A stretch of 5,997 bases of DNA, from assembly GCA_017425765.1 (NCBI GenBank), contig JAFOXE010000005.1:1-5997 (forward strand), written 5' to 3'. The translations under genes were made by a program, and so were the position numbers. The notes under the pieces were generated by a model. The model did not search any database. It was not told where the DNA came from and saw only the letters and a list, made by a program, of their open reading frames with translations. Below are positions 1 through 5,939 of this stretch, piece after piece; within the stretch, counting starts at the first letter, position 1; each line of letters starts with the position of its first letter. The stretch is from Paraprevotella sp. (GTDB taxonomy: Bacteria; Bacteroidota; Bacteroidia; Bacteroidales; Bacteroidaceae).

Positions 1-166
1 ATTTTCTACCTACTGAAATAGGCATAATCACACCAGGGAAGAGCACCATATTGCGTAAAGGCAATATCGGCAACGTTGATTCCATCTCAACTTCAAACAC
101 ACTTGCTTCATCGCCTTCAAAATCGGCCACCAATGAGAATGGATTCTGATTATCGTCAATCTGCAT
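1..166 (-). CDS. lon: Lon protease, N-terminal end (partial, runs off the left edge)
   Basis: Only the first 55 codons are in the window. Lon is an ATP-dependent cytosolic serine protease that degrades misfolded and short-lived regulatory proteins. The visible part is an acidic leader of about 30 residues followed by the start of the LON substrate-binding domain, with the recognisable stretch LPILPLRNMVLFPGV at residues 32-46 and PISVGRK at 49-55. This opening is highly characteristic of Lon. The ATPase and protease domains lie beyond the window, so completeness cannot be judged. The ATG at 166-164 is chosen because it sits about 38 bases downstream of a good -7 box and the acidic leader is usual for Bacteroidota Lon (from memory). 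No clear Shine-Dalgarno is present. The gene is divergent from trmN6. Confidence 0.93.
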   Translation of the reverse strand, partial: MQIDDNQNPFSLVADFEGDEASVFEVEMESTLPILPLRNMVLFPGVIMPISVGRK

Positions 167-203
167 AAATATACTTCGTTATTACAATTTACATTAAACG
201 TGG

Positions 204-211
204 CAAAGATA
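204..211 (-). promoter_or_regulatory. Promoter -7 box for lon
   Basis: Read on the minus strand this is TATCTTTG, an exact match to the Bacteroidota primary-sigma -7 consensus TAnnTTTG. It would place the transcription start near position 197 and give lon a leader of roughly 30 bases. I see no convincing TTG/TTTG -33 element at the expected distance, so recognition may depend mainly on the -7 box. Confidence 0.7.
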
Positions 212-244
212 CAAAAAAATGTACTGATAATCATAGGTCACACC

Positions 245-274
245 TTGGATTTCGACATAAAATAAGTACTTTTG
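245..274 (+). promoter_or_regulatory. Promoter for trmN6 (-33 TTG and -7 TACTTTTG)
   Basis: A TTG at 245-247 is separated by 19 bases from TACTTTTG at 267-274, matching the Bacteroidota layout of TTG, a spacer of about 19-21 bases, then TAnnTTTG. It is the most complete promoter in the window. The predicted transcript would start near 281, about 22 bases before the ATG. It points away from the lon promoter; the two -7 boxes are about 55 bases apart in the same intergenic region. Confidence 0.72.
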
Positions 275-302
275 TTGAAAATAATGCAAAGAGGGAAGTT
301 TA

Positions 303-1010
303 ATGAGCCGTACATACTTTGAATTCAAGCAGTTCACCATACATCACGACCTATGCGCTATGAAAGTAGGTACGGATGGAGTTTTGTTAGGCGCATGGGC
401 AGATGTAGAACATGCACAAACGGTGCTTGACATTGGAACAGGCTCGGGGCTATTGGCTATTATGACAGCACAACGCAGCAAAGCATATATCACCGGAATA
501 GACATTGACACAGATGCCATAAAACAAGCTCGAAAGAATGGCGAACTTTCGCCTTGGAACGACCGTTTATTGTTTCAAGAAGCCGACATACTAACATATT
601 CTCCTCAAACCACTTACGATGTCATTATTTGCAATCCACCTTTTTTTCAAAAATCACTAACCTGCCCCGATAACAAGCGCACCAAAGCACGTCATGCCGC
701 TTCACTGCCACTAGCAGAACTTGCAAAATCCGTAAATAAATTACTTAAAGAAGATGGGCATTTTTTTGCGATTTTACCAACAGAGGTAGGAGAGGAGTTT
801 ATCAATTTTTGCTGGGAACATGGACTGAATTTACACCGAAAGTGCAAAGTACATACAAAGGCGAACAAGCCAGCAAAAAGAGTTCTGCTTGACTTCAAAA
901 AGGGACGTACATCATATCCCGTCGACACCTACATCTCGTTGCTTTCAGACGATGGTCTTCTATCACCGACATGGGCTTCTCTTTCCAAAGATTTCTACTT
1001 GGATAAATAA
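303..1010 (+). CDS. trmN6: tRNA1(Val) (adenine(37)-N6)-methyltransferase
   Basis: Predicted SAM-dependent enzyme that adds a methyl group to N6 of A37, beside the anticodon, in tRNA1(Val) (TrmN6/YfiC family). The 235-residue length is normal for the family. The family opening KVGTDGVLLGAW is at residues 21-32. The SAM-binding glycine loop VLDIGTGSGLLA is at 41-52, and the acidic end of the next strand, GIDID, at 65-69. The catalytic N6-adenine methylase motif IV, NPPF, is at 111-114, followed by the typical ARHAASLPLAEL segment at 129-140. The start is supported by a promoter about 30 bases upstream and by GAGGGAAG at 291-298, the nearest thing to a Shine-Dalgarno in the window. The neighbouring lon is divergent. 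The 3' end nearly abuts the convergent lipid kinase, with no terminator between them. A related N6-adenine RNA methylase is the main alternative, but the N-terminal signature favours TrmN6. Confidence 0.92.
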   Translation: MSRTYFEFKQFTIHHDLCAMKVGTDGVLLGAWADVEHAQTVLDIGTGSGLLAIMTAQRSKAYITGIDIDTDAIKQARKNGELSPWNDRLLFQEADILTYSPQTTYDVIICNPPFFQKSLTCPDNKRTKARHAASLPLAELAKSVNKLLKEDGHFFAILPTEVGEEFINFCWEHGLNLHRKCKVHTKANKPAKRVLLDFKKGRTSYPVDTYISLLSDDGLLSPTWASLSKDFYLDK

Positions 1011-1013
1011 AGG

Positions 1014-2051
1014 CTACATGCGTTTAAGTTTACGCAATAAATCCTTGTTAATAGAGCGTATAGAGCGATTTACTTGAAGTAAGTCGTCACCCACTGTATT
1101 GTACACATCATTATAAAAATCGGCAAAGATACGCAGCAGTGGGGAAGTAGATTGCGAAGCTTGAGAATTTATTACTACCTTCAGACCATTATTGATAAGT
1201 TCAACAGCAATATCTTTGCCTGCCATAACTGGATCACCATCAAAGTGTATCACACCAGGATTCTCTCGATAAATACGCAATTTCTTGCACTTCAACGTCT
1301 TTATACGACTATTATTTGTTATCGTTTTATTGAGCAATTGTAACACCACTTGCGGAGCTTCGTAAATAGGGAAGGGCTCCATAATAGTAACATCCATAAG
1401 TCCGTCATTCATGGATGCAGACGGTGCAATATATACATTATTACCATATTGAGATGCATTGGCGCAAGCAATCAGCAACGCATCATAGTGCGTCTTTTCA
1501 CCATCCAAGCCATCAACCTCTATTTCATATTTTTCAGGTTTATACTTAAGTCCTTCGCGTAGAGTATTTTCCAAATAAGTAAACAAACCACGTTTTCCAG
1601 CCGAAGCAAACTTTGAGCTAACAAAAGCATCAAACCCTACACCACACGTACAAAAAAATGGAATACCATTTATAAGTCCGTAATCTAAATCCTCGATTAC
1701 GCATTCGTTAATCGTACGCAAGGCTTTAATTGGGTCCAAAGGAATCATCAAGTGACGAGCCAATCCATTGCCCGATCCACAAGGTATAATACCCAAAGCC
1801 GTTTGAGTGTGCGTTAAGGAACGTGCCACCTCATTAACTGTACCATCACCACCAATTGCCACCACTACGTCCACACCATCTTGTGCAGCCGACTTTGCAA
1901 TTTGTGCTGCGTGACCGGGATATTCCGTATACACCAACTTCCAATCAATCACAGAAGAATCTAAAATTCTAGGCAAGGCGTTTATCACGTACTTTTTATT
2001 GTTAGTACCTGATATAGGATTGACCACAAATATAACCTTCTTTTTATCCAC
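1014..2051 (-). CDS. Diacylglycerol/sphingosine kinase-family lipid kinase
   Basis: A 345-residue protein of the DAGK catalytic family (DgkB/YegS/BmrU-like), which transfers phosphate from ATP to the hydroxyl of a membrane lipid on the cytosolic face. Visible family features are NPISGT at 11-16, the nucleotide-binding GGDGTVNEV at 67-75, GSGNGLAR at 92-99, GVGFDA at 137-142, AP-x-M-NDG-MDV at 209-221, and HFDGDP at 269-274, whose Asp271 aligns with the proposed catalytic base. No key residue is missing. The start is GTG at 2051-2049: an in-frame TAG lies 9 bases upstream and the next Met is residue 102, beyond the essential loops, so no other start fits. AAGAAG directly precedes it. About 50 residues after 295 exceed the length of DgkB and YegS and look like a charged amphipathic helical tail. 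Substrate is unproven: diacylglycerol is the default, but its position back-to-back with spt makes sphinganine or dihydroceramide possible. Confidence 0.88.
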   Translation of the reverse strand: MDKKKVIFVVNPISGTNNKKYVINALPRILDSSVIDWKLVYTEYPGHAAQIAKSAAQDGVDVVVAIGGDGTVNEVARSLTHTQTALGIIPCGSGNGLARHLMIPLDPIKALRTINECVIEDLDYGLINGIPFFCTCGVGFDAFVSSKFASAGKRGLFTYLENTLREGLKYKPEKYEIEVDGLDGEKTHYDALLIACANASQYGNNVYIAPSASMNDGLMDVTIMEPFPIYEAPQVVLQLLNKTITNNSRIKTLKCKKLRIYRENPGVIHFDGDPVMAGKDIAVELINNGLKVVINSQASQSTSPLLRIFADFYNDVYNTVGDDLLQVNRSIRSINKDLLRKLKRM

Positions 2052-2080
2052 CTTCTTCTAAGTATAAGTGCAAACTGCTA

Positions 2081-2088
2081 CAAAGTTA
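2081..2088 (-). promoter_or_regulatory. Promoter -7 box for the lipid kinase
   Basis: On the minus strand this reads TAACTTTG, matching TAnnTTTG. The transcript would begin near 2074, giving a leader of about 23 bases before the GTG start. I see no TTG at the expected -33 distance. The box faces away from the spt promoter about 100 bases to its right. Confidence 0.6.
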
Positions 2089-2184
2089 AAGATATTTTTG
2101 TAGGATTATACCTGATGTTCCTATAAAATTGCTCATATAATGTTTTTTTGCGCTAAATTACATCTGCATAAAAATTATATTTCG

Positions 2185-2192
2185 TATCTTTG
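2185..2192 (+). promoter_or_regulatory. Promoter -7 box for spt
   Basis: TATCTTTG is an exact -7 match. It predicts a transcription start near 2199 and a leader of about 40 bases. The last three bases of the box are an in-frame TTG that would open a longer reading frame, but a start codon inside the promoter would lie upstream of the transcript, which helps fix the real start at 2238. The -33 position holds only a weak CTG (2164-2166). Confidence 0.7.
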
Positions 2193-2237
2193 CAACGTTT
2201 TTGTAACAAGAATTTATATATACCTAATAATAATAGA

Positions 2238-3425
2238 ATGGGACTATTACAAGACAAATTGGCGAGATATGATTTGCCCCAAAAATTTATGGAAGCCGGG
2301 GTTTATCCATATTTCCGCGAAATCGAAGGAAAGCAAGGAACAGAAGTAATGATGGGTGGTCACCGCGTACTCATGTTTGGTTCAAATGCGTACACAGGAC
2401 TTACAGGTGACGAAAGAATCATCGAGGCAGGAATCGCTGCAATGCGTAAGTATGGTTCTGGTTGTGCTGGTTCTCGTTTCCTTAACGGCACCTTAGACCT
2501 GCACACACAACTTGAAAGAGAACTTGCCGAATTTGTAGGAAAAGACGAGGCGCTTTGCTTCTCAACAGGCTTCACTGTAAATTCCGGTGTAATTGCTTGC
2601 TTAACCGATCGAAACGACTATATCATCTGTGACGACAGAGATCACGCCTCAATTGTTGACGGCCGACGACTTTCGTTTTCACAGAACTTGAAATACAAGC
2701 ATAACGACATGGCCGATTTGGAGAAACAACTTCAAAAGTGTAATCCAGATTCGGTTAAACTTATCGTTGTCGACGGCGTATTCTCAATGGAAGGCGACCT
2801 TTGTAATCTTCCCGAAATTGTACGTCTTAAGCATAAATACAACGCCACAATTATGGTAGACGAAGCCCACGGCCTTGGTGTATTTGGACGTAACGGTAGG
2901 GGAGTATGCGACCATTTTGGCCTTACCAACGAGGTAGATTTGATTATGGGTACATTCAGCAAGTCTTTGGCCTCAATCGGTGGTTTTATCGCGGCAGACA
3001 AGTCTATTATCAACTGGATTCGTCACAATTGTCGCACGTACATCTTCAGTGCATCCAACACTCCGGCTGCAACAGCTTCAGCTCTAGAAGCATTACATAT
3101 TCTTCAGCAAGAACCGGAACGCATAGCTAATCTTTGGGATATTACCAACTACGCATTGAAACGTTTCCGTGAAGAAGGTTTTGAAATTGGTGAGACCGAA
3201 TCTCCAATTATCCCTCTATATGTACACGATACAGATAAAACCTTCTTGGTTACAAAACTTGCATTTGACGAAGGTGTATTCATCAACCCTGTAATTCCAC
3301 CAGCTTGTGCACCACAAGACACATTGGTGCGCGTTGCACTTATGTCAAATCACACTAAGGAGCAGATTGACGAAGCAGTTGAAAAACTTGCGAAAATCTT
3401 TAGACAATTAGAAATTATCAAGTAA
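2238..3425 (+). CDS. spt: Serine palmitoyltransferase, first enzyme of sphingolipid synthesis
   Basis: PLP-dependent enzyme of the alpha-oxoamine synthase family that condenses L-serine with a long-chain acyl-CoA to give 3-ketosphinganine, with loss of CO2, in the cytosol. The 395-residue length matches bacterial Spt. Visible features are the substrate-channel segment GSGCAGSRFLNGT at 73-85, His136 in DHAS (stacks on the PLP ring), Asp208 in VDEAHG (bonds the pyridine nitrogen), and Lys242 in GTFSKS (Schiff-base lysine), followed by GGF. The opening MGLLQDKLARYDLPQKF resembles Bacteroides Spt as I remember it. Related 2-amino-3-ketobutyrate CoA ligase, BioF and HemA are less likely: no threonine, biotin or haem genes are nearby. 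Start at 2238 is chosen because upstream in-frame TTG overlaps the promoter. The gene is monocistronic, closed by a strong terminator; later ceramide-synthesis genes are not in the window. Confidence 0.9.
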   Translation: MGLLQDKLARYDLPQKFMEAGVYPYFREIEGKQGTEVMMGGHRVLMFGSNAYTGLTGDERIIEAGIAAMRKYGSGCAGSRFLNGTLDLHTQLERELAEFVGKDEALCFSTGFTVNSGVIACLTDRNDYIICDDRDHASIVDGRRLSFSQNLKYKHNDMADLEKQLQKCNPDSVKLIVVDGVFSMEGDLCNLPEIVRLKHKYNATIMVDEAHGLGVFGRNGRGVCDHFGLTNEVDLIMGTFSKSLASIGGFIAADKSIINWIRHNCRTYIFSASNTPAATASALEALHILQQEPERIANLWDITNYALKRFREEGFEIGETESPIIPLYVHDTDKTFLVTKLAFDEGVFINPVIPPACAPQDTLVRVALMSNHTKEQIDEAVEKLAKIFRQLEIIK

Positions 3426-3441
3426 AAGATACGTTCAATTC

Positions 3442-3480
3442 AAAATAGCGTTCATCTCACCCGATGAACGCTATTTTTTT
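3442..3480 (+). terminator. Intrinsic terminator after spt
   Basis: A perfect 15-base-pair inverted repeat (3442-3456 with 3463-3477, arm core AGCGTTCATC) closes a 6-base loop TCACCC and runs straight into a T tract through 3480 and beyond. It starts 16 bases after the spt stop codon. The 5' arm begins with AAAA, but the next gene on the left is on the same strand, so the terminator mainly serves spt and insulates the downstream operon. Confidence 0.92.
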
Positions 3481-3503
3481 ATTTCAAAAATAAGCATAGA
3501 CTT

Positions 3504-3525
3504 TACCTATATAGAATAATAGGTA
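3504..3525. repeat. Small inverted repeat in the AT-rich spt-rluA gap
   Basis: TACCTAT at 3504-3510 is the exact reverse complement of ATAGGTA at 3519-3525, with an 8-base spacer. It lies between the spt terminator and the next promoter, about 130 bases upstream of that promoter. The arms are short and AT-rich, so this could be chance or a dyad protein-binding site. Apart from this, 3481-3652 shows nothing I can assign. Confidence 0.25.
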
Positions 3526-3652
3526 GAAGTACTAATCAAACAATCTTATATCAACATTAAAAAACACTATTAAACATAATATAGGTTAGATTTCAACAGC
3601 GTGTAGTTTGAAAAACACCTACATATACATTATTAATTATAAAATATTATTG

Positions 3653-3660
3653 TATCTTTG
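3653..3660 (+). promoter_or_regulatory. Promoter -7 box for the RluA-family gene and lipoprotein operon
   Basis: TATCTTTG is an exact match to TAnnTTTG, 31 bases before the ATG at 3692, with a predicted transcription start near 3667. The region upstream is extremely AT-rich and has no clear TTG at -33. Because no further -7 box precedes either lipoprotein gene, this promoter probably drives all three genes. Confidence 0.68.
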
Positions 3661-3691
3661 TGAGCATCTAAAAAGATTGACACGAACGACT

Positions 3692-4603
3692 ATGGCAAGA
3701 AACATGAGCGGTGCGGCATATGCAGCAACCAAATATCACGAATTCACAGTGCGTGAACGATGCACTTTGCTTGAGTTCATCATGAAACAAATGTCCGGTA
3801 TCAGTCGCAACAAAGCGAAGGATATTTTATCCGGACACGGAATTATGGTGGATATGAAATACACAACACAATACGACTATATGCTTGAACCGGGCATGCA
3901 AGTACGTATTTCAAAGCATAAACGTACTACGGAACTTAACAGTAAATTTGTGAAGATTGTGTATGAAGACAAAGACATCATCGTGATTGAAAAAGCACCC
4001 GGAATTCTTTCCATGGCGGCCACAGCTCGACAATATTGTGTGAAGACGGTATTGGACGAATATTTTCAACGCCGTCATTTCAAATGCACTGCACACGTGG
4101 TGCATCGACTTGACAGAGAAACATCCGGACTTATGGTGTATGCCAAGAATATGGATGCTGAACGAATCCTTGAAGAAAATTGGCAAAGTATTGTTACCGA
4201 TCGTCGCTATATTGCCGTTTTATGCGGAAAGTTAGAGCGCGAAGGCGGAACCATACAATCATGGCTTAAGGATAATAAGGCATTTATAACATATTCAAGT
4301 CCTACAGATAATGGTGGAAAGTTGGCCATTACACACTTCCACACGTTGCAAACAACCGATGAATATTCACTTGTAGAGATGAAATTGGAAACGGGTCGTA
4401 AGAACCAGATTCGCGTACACATGAAAGATCTTGGCCATCCAGTTGCCGGAGATGATAAGTATGGAAACGGACAAAACCCATTGGGACGTTTGGCACTGCA
4501 CGCCTTCCGTTTAGAATTCTTTCATCCCATCACACATCAACGAATGGAATTCGAAACCCCCTTCCCCACTCCATTCACTCGACTATTTAACAAACAAATA
4601 TAA
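3692..4603 (+). CDS. RluA-family pseudouridine synthase with S4-like N-terminal domain
   Basis: Predicted to isomerise specific uridines to pseudouridine in rRNA or tRNA. Residues about 20-76 form an S4-like RNA-binding domain, with SRNKAKDILSGHGIMV at 38-53 as its core. The catalytic domain follows: the family motif HRLDRETSG at 138-146 carries the catalytic Asp141, TGRKNQIRVH is at 235-243, GDDKYG at 253-258 and RLALHA at 266-271. The length of 303 residues is typical. The frame stays open up to 3608, but that would add 28 hydrophobic, Lys/Tyr/Ile-rich residues translated through the promoter, so 3692 is the better start. Which of RluA, RluC or RluD it matches in target site cannot be told from sequence; Bacteroidota carry several such paralogues. 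The next gene begins 35 bases after its stop with no new promoter. Confidence 0.9.
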   Translation: MARNMSGAAYAATKYHEFTVRERCTLLEFIMKQMSGISRNKAKDILSGHGIMVDMKYTTQYDYMLEPGMQVRISKHKRTTELNSKFVKIVYEDKDIIVIEKAPGILSMAATARQYCVKTVLDEYFQRRHFKCTAHVVHRLDRETSGLMVYAKNMDAERILEENWQSIVTDRRYIAVLCGKLEREGGTIQSWLKDNKAFITYSSPTDNGGKLAITHFHTLQTTDEYSLVEMKLETGRKNQIRVHMKDLGHPVAGDDKYGNGQNPLGRLALHAFRLEFFHPITHQRMEFETPFPTPFTRLFNKQI

Positions 4604-4638
4604 TTAACAATATTACAACGACTTAACAACTATCAATT

Positions 4639-5283
4639 ATGAAAAAACTACTTAAATCATCATTCGTCATTGCCGTTGCAATAATGCTATGTGGCTGTGG
4701 TGGACAAACAACTAGCACAGCAACAAGTCCACAAAGTAATTCACTTGGATCCAGCTCACAAATCGGAGGTGTTTTGAATTCCTTGTTGGGCTCATTAATT
4801 GGTAACAGTACATCATTAACTCAAGCCGATTTGATAGGAACATGGACATACAAAGGTCCGGAATGTCGTTTTGAGTCATCTAACTTTTTACAACAAGCCG
4901 GTGGCGAAATCGCAGCAAACAAGATTGAAAGTAAATTGGCTGAAGTGTTTGCAAAGATTGGTGTAAAAGCAGATGGTAGTCAATATTCATTTACAGAAGA
5001 CGGCACTTTCAAATTTAATATTGCTTCACGTACTTTGAGTGCGACTTACACCTTCAACCCAGAAACACGAGCCATCATCTTTACAGATCCATTTGGTATC
5101 TTCAACACCGAGGCTACTGTATGTAAAAGCGGCAACGAACTCAGCATTTTATTCGATGCAAATAAACTGATGAGTATAGCCAACACCATCGGTGCTTTGA
5201 CAAACAATGAAACACTTAAGAGTGCCACTTCACTGCTCAACAGCTACGAGGGCATCAAGGTGGGATTCAGTATGACAAAGTAA
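4639..5283 (+). CDS. DUF4923-type lipoprotein, function unknown
   Basis: A 214-residue lipoprotein. Residues 1-19 are a type II signal peptide (KK at 2-3, then a hydrophobic core) ending in the lipobox LCGC, with acylated Cys20. The first residues after it are G-G-Q-T-T-S-T, neutral rather than acidic, which suggests it stays facing the periplasm rather than being flipped to the cell surface. A Ser/Thr/Gln linker leads to a Gly/Leu-rich amphipathic segment (GGVLNSLLGSLIGN, 43-56). The main domain begins with LIGTWTYKGPECRFES at 65-80 and continues as beta-rich lipocalin-like sequence (YSFTEDGTFKF, LSATYTF, AIIFTDPFG) to the end. This layout matches the Bacteroidales DUF4923 family as I remember it; no ligand or reaction is known to me. 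Likely cotranscribed with the upstream pseudouridine synthase and the downstream lipoprotein. Confidence 0.85.
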   Translation: MKKLLKSSFVIAVAIMLCGCGGQTTSTATSPQSNSLGSSSQIGGVLNSLLGSLIGNSTSLTQADLIGTWTYKGPECRFESSNFLQQAGGEIAANKIESKLAEVFAKIGVKADGSQYSFTEDGTFKFNIASRTLSATYTFNPETRAIIFTDPFGIFNTEATVCKSGNELSILFDANKLMSIANTIGALTNNETLKSATSLLNSYEGIKVGFSMTK

Positions 5284-5292
5284 ACTCATCGC

Positions 5293-5817
5293 ATGAAGAA
5301 ATATATCTATTACATAGCTGCTTGGGCTTTAATCCTATGCGTTTCATCATCTTGCTCTAAGGACGATGAAATGGTTTATACACCTATGGCCCAACAAAAT
5401 GCCGTTCAAGCCAAAACACTCGAACTGCTTCGTGGCAAATGGATTTCGGAGAAGATTATCACGGAATATAGTTTGGGTGACATGAAATACACTATCATTA
5501 CTCTACCCGACACGATCAAGTTCTTAAGCCACTTCAGCAGTGCGAAAACCTTCTATGCCTACGACCATCTGCACGGAAAAGAAGTTGAGGTGTTTAAAGC
5601 GCACGGAACGTGTGAATTCCGCATGGCGGTGCAACCCATCGATTATCAACCATTGTGCTATTTCTACATCAGCACCGACGGAAACGAGTTGCAACTGTAT
5701 CATGCCGAAACCCTAATGCACAGCCGCACATATCCTCTTCGTTTTGAAACGGAAACACGATTTGTGTATGGTGCCACACAACAAGGTTTTCCCATGTATT
5801 TCAACCGGATAGAGTAG
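5293..5817 (+). CDS. Small lipoprotein with surface-export-like signal, lipocalin-like, function unknown
   Basis: A 174-residue predicted lipoprotein. KK at 2-3 and a hydrophobic core lead to VSSSC with acylated Cys21; serine at -3 is a less usual lipobox, but the context is convincing. The next residues S-K-D-D-E fit the acidic lipoprotein export signal described for Bacteroidota surface lipoproteins, so the mature protein is inferred to face outward. After a linker, LRGKW at 46-50 resembles the G-x-W opening of small lipocalin-like barrels, followed by alternating strands rich in aromatic residues. There are two further cysteines, Cys107 and Cys122, that could form a disulfide. I do not recognise a named family. 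The ATG lies 9 bases after the stop of the preceding lipoprotein with no promoter or Shine-Dalgarno between, which indicates one transcript and possibly coupled translation. Confidence 0.8.
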   Translation: MKKYIYYIAAWALILCVSSSCSKDDEMVYTPMAQQNAVQAKTLELLRGKWISEKIITEYSLGDMKYTIITLPDTIKFLSHFSSAKTFYAYDHLHGKEVEVFKAHGTCEFRMAVQPIDYQPLCYFYISTDGNELQLYHAETLMHSRTYPLRFETETRFVYGATQQGFPMYFNRIE

Positions 5818-5840
5818 CTCACCCCACTCCATCCTTTTAT

Positions 5841-5882
5841 AAAAAACACCCGAGCATGTAACCTATATGCACACGCTCGGGT
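5841..5882 (-). terminator. Minus-strand intrinsic terminator
   Basis: ACCCGAGC at 5848-5855 pairs with GCTCGGGT at 5875-5882, extended inward by TGT/ACA after one A-C mismatch. On the minus strand the stem is followed by G and then six T residues (the A run at 5841-5846), the layout of an intrinsic terminator. On the plus strand there is no T tract. It therefore implies a gene transcribed leftward from beyond the right edge, converging on the lipoprotein. Confidence 0.7.
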
Positions 5883-5892
5883 AAATACCACT

Positions 5893-5929
5893 CAGACGCT
5901 CGCCTAACACTATCTTAGGCGAGCGTCTG
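5893..5929. terminator. Strong hairpin between convergent transcripts, probable plus-strand terminator
   Basis: A perfect 15-base-pair GC-rich inverted repeat (5893-5907 with 5915-5929) surrounds the 7-base loop CACTATC. Downstream on the plus strand the sequence is TCTTAT, a poor T tract; on the minus strand there is none. It lies about 75 bases after the lipoprotein stop and is the only candidate for ending the rluA-family/lipoprotein transcript. It may instead act as a 3'-end stabilising stem or as part of a bidirectional terminator block with the hairpin 10 bases to its left. Confidence 0.55.
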
Positions 5930-5939
5930 TCTTATGCAG

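Noticed and set aside
692..928. Open frames opposite or overlapping trmN6, the kinase, spt, the RluA-family gene and the lipoproteins (for example 692-928 minus, 1350-1562 plus, 2732-3013 minus, 5700-5891 minus)
   Set aside because: They overlap genes with full sets of family motifs, have no promoter or recognisable domain, and show compositions typical of out-of-frame translation.
1019..1036. Inverted repeat TGCGT/ACGCA at the end of the lipid kinase as a terminator
   Set aside because: Only five base pairs, inside the coding end, and no T tract on either strand.
2190..2237. TTG-initiated N-terminal extension of serine palmitoyltransferase
   Set aside because: The TTG lies inside the promoter -7 box, the extra residues match nothing expected in the family, and ATG 2238 gives the usual length.
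2238..3425. Reading the PLP enzyme as 2-amino-3-ketobutyrate CoA ligase (kbl) or BioF
   Set aside because: No tdh or biotin gene is nearby, and the N-terminus and GSGCAGSRFLNGT segment fit Bacteroides-type Spt better; an alignment would settle it.
3608..3691. 28-residue hydrophobic extension of the RluA-family protein, which could be read as a membrane anchor
   Set aside because: The frame there crosses an exact promoter box and AT-rich DNA; RluA-family enzymes are soluble and the ATG at 3692 gives a normal N-terminus.
5893..5929. Perfect 15-bp inverted repeat as an insertion-sequence end or CRISPR repeat
   Set aside because: Single copy in the window, 7-base loop, no transposase, no target duplication and no regularly spaced repeats; a transcription-end hairpin explains it.
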